32,092 bases of DNA from Candidatus Poribacteria bacterium (GTDB lineage: Bacteria > Poribacteria > WGA-4E > WGA-3G), in contig JAAXHD010000068.1 in assembly GCA_012271015.1 (NCBI GenBank), positions 1-32,092 of the forward strand. The letters are read 5' to 3'. Below are positions 7,404-16,930 of this stretch, one piece after another. The notes under the pieces are model-generated. The model worked only from the letters and a program-made list of their open reading frames with translations. It did no database searches and was not told where the DNA came from. Made by a program: the position numbers and the translations under genes. Positions within the stretch are counted from its first letter, which is position 1; each line of letters starts with the position of its first letter.

Positions 7404-10400
7404 TCAATCTGCCGGTGTCGGTACGGGATCCATCTGTCCTGTTTCTTCTGTTGATGTCTCCATACCTTCAGTTCTGCCGCGTTCGTGGAACTCTGCCCGG
7501 ATATCGACACTGAAAGTCCGCCAAATCAGAAGTTGTTTCCGTAGCAGATTGAGGAATCGCCGGTTGACTCGTTTCCAAGAGGCGATCTCACCACTCTCGC
7601 GATGGACATCCAAGGTGATCTTGTAGAGATCCTCTTCTTCACCACCCACCGGCGACGTAATGAACTGGATAGACTGGCTCACACCTAAGTCGTAAGGTGC
7701 CAGCCATACCATCATCCCGATCTGATAGGAATCTTCAGCTTCCACTTGACTGAACGCAACCTGATCTGTATAGAAGTCGCTGGCGGATTCGTCTGCATGT
7801 GCCTCAAAATAGTCCCGCATAAAGACGTTCAACCCGAGTGCTTCTTCTTCAAGGACGGTAAAGGGCAGATTAAAGTGCCATACGTCCCCTTCAGGTTCCG
7901 GAAGTTTCCACTTACGTTCGATATCAGGGACTGCCATCCGTGAAGCCTTGATTGCCGGATACATGGTACTCAGTAAAACGACAAGCATGACAATAATCGT
8001 TGCAACGACGGTTGACATCGACGAATAGTTAAGCGTCAGTCCAGCAAGCCAGCCAAAATGCACGAGGGTTGTTGCTATCGCTTGTCCCATGAGATAGCCT
8101 AACACCGCACCAACGATGGCGTACACGCATGCCTCTGCAAGGAAGAGGAAGGCGATATGCACAGGCGCGAGTCCGACGGAACTGTAAATGCCGATTTCAC
8201 GTACCCGTTCATAAACGGCACCAAGCATGGTGTTAAGAACGATAAGTGCCGCAATCAGGATCGGTACAAACAAGTTGCCCATCCCGCTGAAACTCGTCAT
8301 TCCGATACTACTGTAGAGGTATGTATCTTTATCACGCCCCACAAAGAAGTCAAGAGCAATACGGTTCATAAGCGGTGCCATAATGAGATCCAACTTATCT
8401 ATTGCACCTAACAACTTTGGATCGTCTTCTCTTGGTTCCATGTTAACGGCAACGCTTCGGAGTGTCCCGCCTTGGTTCATGACCACCTCGTATGGCAGGA
8501 TGGCGACACTGTCTGGTGTGAGATGGAGGTACTTTTGTAATTCACCTTCAAGCGTTTCATCGCCTGTAGCACCACGGCTTCGTTGCTGTTGCATCAACTG
8601 ATAATCGACAGGTGTAAGTTCTTCGCCATCGTTATCGGTAAGGTCCTTGAAACCGATACCGAGGACACCAACGACAGTAAAGTCGGCACCGTAAACAGAG
8701 ACGGTGGCTTTACCCATGTCGCTTTCGGTGATTTTGAGCAACTCTGCCATTCCTTTGGGTAACACAATAGCATAGGGCCACTCTGTCGGCCATTCGTTGG
8801 CATCTGCTGGATCAAACCATTTTCCGTATTGGAGGTATCTATTGATACCACTGACACCGGGTTCAGATTCGTTCATACCTACGAGCATGTTTGCCGCGAA
8901 GGTTAACGCTTCACCCGTGAGTTGGTGCGTCGGAGGCGATGGATCTGCTGTGTTTGCCGTACGGGTAAGTTGGACAAATGATTGGTCACCAGTTCCTGAC
9001 GATTGATACCATGCGCGTGGTGCAACGACATTCCGGACGAACAGGACGGATTCTTTATCTCCCTGTTCGATAAACCCACCTTCTTCTAAAGCCTTGCGTG
9101 CTTCCGCGAGGTCAATCGGTTGTTGCCCTTGCTTGGCTAAGAGTTCGTTTTTACGTTCCAAAAGTCGTTCTAAAGCGGTGAGTGTGATTTGCGTCTTTTG
9201 CATGTCGTTCAGCACGGAGGTAAGCACCGGTTCCTCAAGTGGACGCCAATACTGGTCACGGATGAGGAGTCCAGTATAGCGCGGTGTCACTTGCGGGAGA
9301 CTTGTTCTATTCGGATGCATAAACGTCCGCACAGAGGTAAATGATATGACAGTAAAGGTGAGGATTACCAACGTGCAGCATGTCAGGATCGTCCGTCCTT
9401 TCCGCTTCCGCATGTTGGAAATACCTAAACTAAATGCAGCAGCACTCGCACTCAACCTACCGACATCGGCTTTATAAACCTTACTGCCCTCTTGCCGGAT
9501 CTTTTCGAGTTGCTCCTCAAATTTTCGGACAATGATACTGATGACGATAACCGTCAATGCAAGCACTACGAACGCGATCAGGATAATCACAGGTGTGGTA
9601 GTAATCTGGAATGCGGGATGAACTTGGCTTAGGAAGAAAAATACAAGTAAAAAGATACCAAAGGATCCCAAAATCTGCTTGTGAATATTCGGGAATCCGA
9701 AAATGAGCCGCTCCATAAAGTAAGCAAACGGCATGAGTAAAGCGAGATAGAACATTACACCATTAACGACATCATTACCGGTCTGTTTGACATCCGGATA
9801 TGCCCGTGATTCGTAGCCCCACGCTGCACGAGCGAGTTTGAGGGCTTGCTGATAGTCGCTTTGGAGCAATTCAGTCTCCGCGCGTGCGAGATAATCGTTC
9901 GCAAATTGATGGAGTTTGTCAAGCCGGTCACTGGAAATACCAAACCGTTTATAAAGTCGTGAGCGGTTCTCATCGAGCCACCACATATCTCGGACAACGA
10001 CGTACGGTGTGAGGCGAATTTGCCCGTTTTCTCGAACGACAAATCCTTCACCGGTATAGAGCGTCGGATTCTTCATGCCGCTCTTGGTTGCTTTAATGAG
10101 AAGGAGACGTTTACCAATCTGTCCGTATGCCATCCCGACTTTAATACGCGTGTTAGGTTCACTATACACGAGTGCAATGGGTTCGGCTGCCGACACACCT
10201 TCCTGCTGCCACGGTTTGGACATCCCGTACTTCTCTGGCGCACTATCGGTGAGCGCGTCGTAGACTTCGAGTTCCCGCAACGTCCGCAGATACCGCTGAT
10301 CCACGAGGTCATAGATAGTTGTAGATACGCACGGAAATGTGACGACCCGACAACCGCGTCTACGAGTATTGATAGGAATTTCATTAGGAAGCAGTTTGGC

Positions 10401-13400
10401 ACCGTAATTCCCTAAATCAGGTGCGTAGATGATGTCTCCAGAATCTGGATCGAGAATATATGCTTCGACTTCTTGTTTCCCCTTAAGACGTCGTGTGGCT
10501 CTACCTTCCATGGCTAACCCGGCAACTTCAAAATTTCCCTTGTTGTCGCCCATCACAAACAGATCTCCACGGACACCCATCATGCTCTTATGCTTCCTAC
10601 GAAGTGTTATGATAGGATAGGGGACGGGTTTATTCGGTAGTGCGGACTCGCGTGCATCAAATTCAACGACATCCCCAAAGAGGTTGCAGTAGAAATTCCC
10701 GACGCGTGCCGCGGTAGGCATTTCTTCGTCTCGAAGTGCTTGGATGAGCAACGATGCCAAGGTCTGTGCTTGCTGATGGAGGTTGCCGTCTTCGTGCAAA
10801 TCAACGCGTTCAATCGTATCAAGGGGTGTGTCCGTTAAAACGCGGGCATCCTCAATAGTTGCGAAAGCGATTCCGGTTTTTCCAACAAGCGTTGCGACCT
10901 CACTGTCAAAAGCAATTTTACCGGGGATGTAGGTTTTCCAAGTCTTTCCGCCGCTTGCGGAAATAGCGTTAACGAAGTTTGATTCGCCACCAAGTCCCGC
11001 GATCGAGATAAGTGTTTTGATATCCTCAATTTCTTCATCGGAGAAAGTTTCCGGATCTTCATGTCGAAGTTGGAGCATTGCGTCCAACTGCTCACGTGTA
11101 CGGATGTTGTTCTTTCGATTCTTCTTTGCAGTGCGGACATCGTTTCGGATGAAACGCTCGACCTCCTTGCGGATGTAATCCATATCCTTGAGCATATCCT
11201 CAGAGGGTTCGCCTTGATTGCGCCACTGCTCAAACTGCATTTTCATTAGTCGACTCACACCGCTGAGATCGGTGAGTTTATCAAAGTGCGAACTCAGTAG
11301 CGTTTCAAGCGTCTTTCCTTCAAGGGCGGCTTTATCAGAGATCCCGTTAGCAACTGTCCATTGACGTGCCATAACGGCTTGTCGAATTTGGTCATCTGTC
11401 CACTGCCAAAGTTTACGGACGCGGACACCAAAATCAGCATCTTCGGCGTAAGCAGCAAGTTTATTGCCGATACTTGCAAACTCGCGACGTAATACAAATT
11501 CGGGTTGCTGATCGTAGAACCATCCCTTGTTGAATACCCCGAACTGATTCGATTGTGAGGAGAGGTCAATACTAATATAGAGGGAGGTATAATACCGGTT
11601 GAACAGGTCTTGAAGTGCGATAGCCGCCTCGATCTGTCCAAGCTTCCGGTTGTATTCATCGGTGTCAATGCGCAACATCTTTTCAACGCGGCTTTGAATG
11701 TTACGGAAACGTGCGTTGCGGAGTGTCAGCATGTTATCGCGTAGGAGCACTTTGGTCTCTTCATCCAAATCGGTATCTAATGTGGGTAACCGTTCAACGA
11801 GGTTTCCGAGTGCTACGATATCTGTGTCCGCACGCTTTTTGACGATCTCTAACAATTCTTTTTCGATAATGTGTGATGAGATACGGGAGCGCAATGAAAG
11901 TACCTGTTCGACTTCGTCGTCTGATAGGTAATTCTCCAAAATGAGGCGTTCTTCATCCAAGTATTCCCGCCCTAACGTTCCTGATGTCGCGATCAAGTTC
12001 TGGATGCGTGTTTGTTCCAATCGAGCGTTCCGGAGTGCAATTTCAAAGATGCTTTGTTTGTCTTTAAGAAGATCTGCTATCAATATAGCAGCATCAACAG
12101 CGTCTTCAGATTCGTTTAATCGCTGTCGAAGTTGGGTGTCGATAGTAGTGAGGCGTTCTATCCCGGCTTTCGACAAAAACTTGCCGCCATAGATCAGAGA
12201 ATCACCGCTTGGTTTCCCCATCGGCGTTTCCTTGAGTTGCCGAATGCTACCTTTGATCTCATCTTCAATGGGTTGGCTGTTAGGTATTTGTGCCAGAACC
12301 TTTTCAAGGAATTGGATCTCTCGTTGAATCGCGACTTCTTGGGAATCGTTGGCATCACGTAAAACACTGCGTGCTTCTTTCGCTTCGTTGAGTGAGTGTA
12401 GGTCGAGATGCCGGTCGAGTATTTTCTCAGGGGTCCACATCAGGGCAAATTTGCGTTTGTCACTCATCTCCCAGTTTGCAAGTGTATTGTTAAGCAATTC
12501 GATATCAGGGATGAGTTCTTGTGGAAGGTCTCCCGGTATTGGAATTTGCCAGTCTGAACCCTGTTGCACCGGAATAAGGTATGCCTCATTTGGGTGCGTG
12601 TTATATTCGTCGGCCCTGCCGGTCTCTATAGCGTGAATGAGTTTCTTTACCGCCCATGTATCAAGACGAGCAATCGGTAGCCCAAGCGTCTCAATTAATT
12701 CGCGCTGCGCGGATCGGCTCGTATCGAGTGCCACAGCGCGAACCTCAGCTAACCTACCGACAATATCTCGGAGGAAATGTGTCGTTTGCAGAGCCTCTTT
12801 CTTCGAGCGAGCAAGATTTGCTAACAACCGACTCTTCTCTTCGCCTGTGAAGCCTTGCTTTTCACGTTTTCGATTCCTATCTGCCTGCTTCTTCTGGCGT
12901 TCTGAAAAGTCCCGCTGTTGCTCCGTAAGGGATTCAATCTCAGACCGCGTTTCTGCCAAGCCATCCAGTGTCGTTGTGAGAGAGTCCAAATCAGACTTTA
13001 CGTTATGTATGCCGTGGAAAAAGTCGGCAGGGAGATCAACGAGGACGCTCCGATCAATGGAGAGTAGGAGCCTTCTGCCCAATTCTTCAAATTCGAGGAC
13101 ATCTGTAGAAAGCCCACGGCGAAGTCCATGCATCGTTGGTGTACCCGGGGAATCAGTGGCAGAACCGACAATATCTTGCCCAATACCTTCCATGAAGGCA
13201 CGCATGCCAGCAAGCCCTTGGAAGTGTCCATCAACTGCGACAAAGAGGACAGAATAGCCAGGTCGATATTGCGGCTGACTAAAAAGGCGGGCAAGTTCCA
13301 TGAGGGTCGCGATACCGCAAGTTGGATCAGCACCGGGTGCCATTGCGGGGACAACGGACATGGAGTCGTAATAAGCTGTAAGCACGATGAGTTCATCGCG

Positions 13401-14735
13401 TAAGGTAGGATCTCCACCTTCCAAAAATCCACGTATATTTTGCCCTACGCGGCGTTCCCACGTCATCTTACCTCTGACACGAACGTTAACTTGATTACCC
13501 TGAGCGTGTTGTTCTTCCAACAAATCCGTTAGAACAGCAGCATCTTCTTTGGATATCCAGAATCGCGGTATGTTGGCAGGAACGGTACCGAACTTATTTT
13601 CTGCTTCCCCCCGGATGGTTGTTTCGGGTTGGATAAAGATGACGGCGGTGCCACCGAGCATTGCCGCATTGATATAACGAGTGCTGGAGTTAAAATCGAG
13701 AAGGACTATTGCCCCTTTTGGGATAAAGATGTGTGATTCACTCGCGGCGACAAACTCGCCGGATTCATCGACTTCCCCATTGTTGTTGTTGTCAATTCCA
13801 TCAGTAGCATCACCTGGAGTTTCGTCTGTCCAACCATCAGCATCGTTATCAATGCCATCTGTTGCCCACCCAAGGATTTCAGATAGCAGCGGAATTTCAC
13901 CGTATTCATCAATGGTGCCATCCTCATCATTATCAATGCCATCGGACGCTTTTTGAAGGTGTTCATTGAGGATATCATCGGTGATACTGGCTTCGGTGAT
14001 ACGGTAGCGTCGGGCGAGCGTTGTGAGCGTATCACCGTCTTGGAGTCTATACCAGAATCCGCCAATGTTGGTGCCGTTGAAATCGGCAAGTTCGCTATCA
14101 TCGCCGTAAAGGAGGGGACCAGATAAACCCCCTGTTGGAATAAACACTGTGCTTCCTTCGACGACTGGAGTCGCCAGGAATTTGTTCCGATCATCTGCGC
14201 GGATAGTCGTCTCGTCAACTTGGTAACTTTCTGCGATGTCTTCGAGTGTTTCCCCTGCTAACGCAGTATGTTTAATACCGTCTGCTAATAGGGAGGTACG
14301 TACAAGGTTCGGCCAGAGTGGAGTGAGTTTAAAGGTGTGTAGTAGGTTGGCTTCTGGGGAGAGTGCTTCAATGACACTGTCACCGTGGTCGATCGGCACA
14401 GTGACCGAGAAATCACGGCTTTCCACGTTTTGCAAGCCGATCTCGACGAAACGGTCAAAAATGTATTTACTGCCACTCGCAGCTTGTGGATAGCCGGTTA
14501 CTCGACTGTCGAGGCTTGAGAGGCGTGCAATGTCCTTTCGGAGGTTGCCAATAGAGAGGTCATCCCGAATCTGAATGGCTGCAGATTTCAGGTTTCCGGT
14601 ACTGGAAACTGCTTGTGCATATGCAGTATCGGGTAGTTGTCCAGTGACAAGCAAAACGGAAAGGAAAAACATTAATACATTTGTTACTGCACTAAAGCGT
14701 CGTAAGCGGCACTCGTGCCTACTTTGAATTTTCAT
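7404..14735 (-). CDS. Giant ABC permease: signal peptide, LysM-like segments, DGIDND repeats, M28-like domain, coiled coil, FtsX/MacB permease
   Basis: ATG at 14735 (MKIQSRHECRLRRFSAVTNVLMFFLSVLLVTG...) with GGGAGA upstream; C-terminal LFVPILIAALIVLNTMLGAVYERVREIGIYSSVGLAPVHIAFLFLAEA is a classic FtsX signature. Confidence 0.88.
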   Translation of the reverse strand: MKIQSRHECRLRRFSAVTNVLMFFLSVLLVTGQLPDTAYAQAVSSTGNLKSAAIQIRDDLSIGNLRKDIARLSSLDSRVTGYPQAASGSKYIFDRFVEIGLQNVESRDFSVTVPIDHGDSVIEALSPEANLLHTFKLTPLWPNLVRTSLLADGIKHTALAGETLEDIAESYQVDETTIRADDRNKFLATPVVEGSTVFIPTGGLSGPLLYGDDSELADFNGTNIGGFWYRLQDGDTLTTLARRYRITEASITDDILNEHLQKASDGIDNDEDGTIDEYGEIPLLSEILGWATDGIDNDADGWTDETPGDATDGIDNNNNGEVDESGEFVAASESHIFIPKGAIVLLDFNSSTRYINAAMLGGTAVIFIQPETTIRGEAENKFGTVPANIPRFWISKEDAAVLTDLLEEQHAQGNQVNVRVRGKMTWERRVGQNIRGFLEGGDPTLRDELIVLTAYYDSMSVVPAMAPGADPTCGIATLMELARLFSQPQYRPGYSVLFVAVDGHFQGLAGMRAFMEGIGQDIVGSATDSPGTPTMHGLRRGLSTDVLEFEELGRRLLLSIDRSVLVDLPADFFHGIHNVKSDLDSLTTTLDGLAETRSEIESLTEQQRDFSERQKKQADRNRKREKQGFTGEEKSRLLANLARSKKEALQTTHFLRDIVGRLAEVRAVALDTSRSAQRELIETLGLPIARLDTWAVKKLIHAIETGRADEYNTHPNEAYLIPVQQGSDWQIPIPGDLPQELIPDIELLNNTLANWEMSDKRKFALMWTPEKILDRHLDLHSLNEAKEARSVLRDANDSQEVAIQREIQFLEKVLAQIPNSQPIEDEIKGSIRQLKETPMGKPSGDSLIYGGKFLSKAGIERLTTIDTQLRQRLNESEDAVDAAILIADLLKDKQSIFEIALRNARLEQTRIQNLIATSGTLGREYLDEERLILENYLSDDEVEQVLSLRSRISSHIIEKELLEIVKKRADTDIVALGNLVERLPTLDTDLDEETKVLLRDNMLTLRNARFRNIQSRVEKMLRIDTDEYNRKLGQIEAAIALQDLFNRYYTSLYISIDLSSQSNQFGVFNKGWFYDQQPEFVLRREFASIGNKLAAYAEDADFGVRVRKLWQWTDDQIRQAVMARQWTVANGISDKAALEGKTLETLLSSHFDKLTDLSGVSRLMKMQFEQWRNQGEPSEDMLKDMDYIRKEVERFIRNDVRTAKKNRKNNIRTREQLDAMLQLRHEDPETFSDEEIEDIKTLISIAGLGGESNFVNAISASGGKTWKTYIPGKIAFDSEVATLVGKTGIAFATIEDARVLTDTPLDTIERVDLHEDGNLHQQAQTLASLLIQALRDEEMPTAARVGNFYCNLFGDVVEFDARESALPNKPVPYPIITLRRKHKSMMGVRGDLFVMGDNKGNFEVAGLAMEGRATRRLKGKQEVEAYILDPDSGDIIYAPDLGNYGAKLLPNEIPINTRRRGCRVVTFPCVSTTIYDLVDQRYLRTLRELEVYDALTDSAPEKYGMSKPWQQEGVSAAEPIALVYSEPNTRIKVGMAYGQIGKRLLLIKATKSGMKNPTLYTGEGFVVRENGQIRLTPYVVVRDMWWLDENRSRLYKRFGISSDRLDKLHQFANDYLARAETELLQSDYQQALKLARAAWGYESRAYPDVKQTGNDVVNGVMFYLALLMPFAYFMERLIFGFPNIHKQILGSFGIFLLVFFFLSQVHPAFQITTTPVIILIAFVVLALTVIVISIIVRKFEEQLEKIRQEGSKVYKADVGRLSASAAAFSLGISNMRKRKGRTILTCCTLVILTFTVISFTSVRTFMHPNRTSLPQVTPRYTGLLIRDQYWRPLEEPVLTSVLNDMQKTQITLTALERLLERKNELLAKQGQQPIDLAEARKALEEGGFIEQGDKESVLFVRNVVAPRAWYQSSGTGDQSFVQLTRTANTADPSPPTHQLTGEALTFAANMLVGMNESEPGVSGINRYLQYGKWFDPADANEWPTEWPYAIVLPKGMAELLKITESDMGKATVSVYGADFTVVGVLGIGFKDLTDNDGEELTPVDYQLMQQQRSRGATGDETLEGELQKYLHLTPDSVAILPYEVVMNQGGTLRSVAVNMEPREDDPKLLGAIDKLDLIMAPLMNRIALDFFVGRDKDTYLYSSIGMTSFSGMGNLFVPILIAALIVLNTMLGAVYERVREIGIYSSVGLAPVHIAFLFLAEACVYAIVGAVLGYLMGQAIATTLVHFGWLAGLTLNYSSMSTVVATIIVMLVVLLSTMYPAIKASRMAVPDIERKWKLPEPEGDVWHFNLPFTVLEEEALGLNVFMRDYFEAHADESASDFYTDQVAFSQVEAEDSYQIGMMVWLAPYDLGVSQSIQFITSPVGGEEEDLYKITLDVHRESGEIASWKRVNRRFLNLLRKQLLIWRTFSVDIRAEFHERGRTEGMETSTEETGQMDPVPTPAD

Positions 14736-15090
14736 GTTGTGAAGTCTCCCGCCTTTTTCTGGTTTTTCAGATTTTCTCCTCGGTGCGCAATTGGGTATTT
14801 CTGAGAGGGTCCGCGAAAAACAGCGCGCGAAGATAATACATCCCCAGTTTCCGCTCATTCTTACAAGGTAGAATGCAGTTTATATATCTTTTTCGCGTTG
14901 GCTCCGTTATTCTTTAGGTTCGGTGGTCGTGTTTATGCTGCCTCTTTGTAAGTGCTGATCAGTAACATACGCGCATGAAGTCGTCGATTTTCACTATAAA
15001 TTCCCATTTTTGGAGCCTGCTGGCGTAATTTTACCAAACAGTATGTATATTGTATATTATTATTGCAATTTTTGTCAAATTAAAATTTGC

Positions 15091-15130
15091 ATTTAACGCT
15101 TTTTGAGGTTAAAATATATTTAACGCTTTT
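15091..15130. promoter_or_regulatory. Direct repeats atttaacgctttt in an AT-rich divergent intergenic region
   Basis: 15091-15103 and 15118-15130, 27-bp period, between the divergent permease and XRE genes. Confidence 0.4.
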
Positions 15131-15258
15131 GCCTCTCATCGAAGCAGAATTCTCTTCAAACTGCATTTCACTGCAATACTGCAGCAATACTAAAAAATTT
15201 AGAAAAACTCAGCGGCACTCTAACAATAATTTCGCTGTCTGATGTTAAGGAGCCAAAC

Positions 15259-15630
15259 GTGGGCAAAGAACCAAAAGACGCGAACACGGATAAAGTCGTC
15301 TCACGTATAAAACTACGTCGTCGTGAACTGAAGTTAACACAAACAGAGCTTGCAAAGGTGGCAAATCTAACGCCTGCTGCGATCTCTCAATTTGAATCAG
15401 GAGCCCGAAAACCCTCGTTTAAAACACTTTCAAGTCTTTCCGATGCTTTAAAAGTCACTACCGATTACCTACTTGGAAAAGCCGACAAAAGCTACGATGA
15501 TCTCTTAGCCGACCCAAAGATTAGTGCTATGTTCAAGGGGATGATGGAATTTACGGAAAAAGACAAGGAAACGCTCTACGAGTTCTATGAATTTCTTAAG
15601 ATGAAAGCGAAAAAATCTTCGACTACATAG
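15259..15630 (+). CDS. XRE-family helix-turn-helix regulator
   Basis: IKLRRRELKLTQTELAKVANLTPAAISQFESGARKPSFKTLSSLSDALKVTTDYLLG; GTG start with AAGGAG upstream. Confidence 0.92.
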   Translation: MGKEPKDANTDKVVSRIKLRRRELKLTQTELAKVANLTPAAISQFESGARKPSFKTLSSLSDALKVTTDYLLGKADKSYDDLLADPKISAMFKGMMEFTEKDKETLYEFYEFLKMKAKKSSTT

Positions 15631-15730
15631 TGGATTGTTTGGTGTTGAATGAAATCTAACTGGGTCTGCGAAAATTCGGTTCTGTTAGTAAAAAGATCTA
15701 GGGAACATCCAGGCAAGATACGGTTTAAAT

Positions 15731-16783
15731 TTAAAGATTTGGACAGAGACAGATTTTCCCGAAATTTTGACGATTTTCTAATAACAGGTGCGCCTCACCC
15801 GCACGATGGAGCGGTAAAATCCTGTCGATAATAGGTTCCAATTTTCCTTGTCCAGCGAGATCAATAAGCGTTCGAAGTTCAGAAACTGTGCCGAGGGCGG
15901 AACCCATCACTGTTAGTTGCTTTTGGTACATCTTTCGGATGTTAATTGTTCCAATATTGCCTGTCGTCACACCGCACGAGACGAGCCTTCCATTTTTAGC
16001 GAGACTCGCGATACTCTGATCCCAAGTTGCAGCCCCAACATGCTCAAGGACAACATCCACACCTCGTCCGTTGGTTACATCAAGTACGACTTCCGAAAAG
16101 TCTATGTCTGTGTAGTTAATGGTAACATCTGCCCCCATTTGTCGTGCGCGTTCAAGTTTCTCATCGCTGCTTGCTGTGGCAAAAACTCTGGCACCTGTTA
16201 ATTTCGCGATTTGCAGTCCCGCACTTCCGACACCACCCCCTACGCCGAGAATTAAGACATCGTCCTCAGGACGAAGTTGTGCACGCGTCATTAGCATATG
16301 CCATGCTGTGAGATACGCTATCGGCATTGCCGCAGCGTGAACAAATGATAGGGTTTCCGCTGGCATCTGAATAGCGTTTTGGGAAGGGGCTTTTACGTAT
16401 TCCGCGTATCCACCATTTGTTTGGAAGCCAATGAGTTCTTGTGTGTCACACAAGTTTTCGGCACCGCGGTGGCAGTCACTGCAGATACCACACGGAATGC
16501 AGGGTGCGAGAACGACTCGATCCCCGATCGCAACACCGTGGACTGCGTCACCAATCTCGGTTATTGTTCCAGCGATGTCAGAGCCGAGTATGTGTGGCGT
16601 ATCTCCCCGACGGAGTTTCGCTTCTATCTCAGGACGGTTCCGCCGAGCATGAATATCCAGATAGTTAACCGCACAGGCTTCGACTTTAACCAGCACCTCA
16701 TTCGTATCAAGCGTTGGTTTGGGTACGTCTGTGTACTGAAGTACTTCTGCGCTGCCCTGTTCTGAGAAAACAATTGCTTTCAT
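15731..16783 (-). CDS. Zinc-dependent alcohol dehydrogenase / MDR oxidoreductase
   Basis: MKAIVFSEQGSAEVLQYTDVP start; GDRVVLAPCIPCGICSDCHRGAENLC zinc site; GVGGGVGSAGLQIAKLTGA cofactor motif. Confidence 0.92.
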   Translation of the reverse strand: MKAIVFSEQGSAEVLQYTDVPKPTLDTNEVLVKVEACAVNYLDIHARRNRPEIEAKLRRGDTPHILGSDIAGTITEIGDAVHGVAIGDRVVLAPCIPCGICSDCHRGAENLCDTQELIGFQTNGGYAEYVKAPSQNAIQMPAETLSFVHAAAMPIAYLTAWHMLMTRAQLRPEDDVLILGVGGGVGSAGLQIAKLTGARVFATASSDEKLERARQMGADVTINYTDIDFSEVVLDVTNGRGVDVVLEHVGAATWDQSIASLAKNGRLVSCGVTTGNIGTINIRKMYQKQLTVMGSALGTVSELRTLIDLAGQGKLEPIIDRILPLHRAGEAHLLLENRQNFGKICLCPNL

Positions 16784-16930
16784 TTTTCTAACGGTTGACT
16801 CTGGGCTTCGTTCCACGATGATTTCTGGTGAATTCCAACGGGGTTGAACAGTTTGAGAACTTTTTCAGTACGCACAGGAAAACGGGCACTAAATGAAGCA
16901 AACTTTCTGATTCACACTATGATTAGCAGT

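Noticed and set aside
7304-7510. Minus-strand 68-aa ORF
   Set aside because: Overlaps the end of the giant permease gene in another frame and continues into intergenic repeat DNA; no domain.
12637-13257. Plus-strand 206-aa ORF
   Set aside because: Entirely antisense to the well-supported giant permease gene; Ser/Arg-rich translation with no recognisable domain.
13780-13960. CRISPR-like periodicity of caatgccatc words
   Set aside because: In-frame codons of the DGIDND protein repeats within the permease, with irregular spacing; not a CRISPR array.
14736-14858. N-terminal extension of the giant permease ORF
   Set aside because: ATG at 14735 has a good GGGAGA site and begins a plausible signal peptide.
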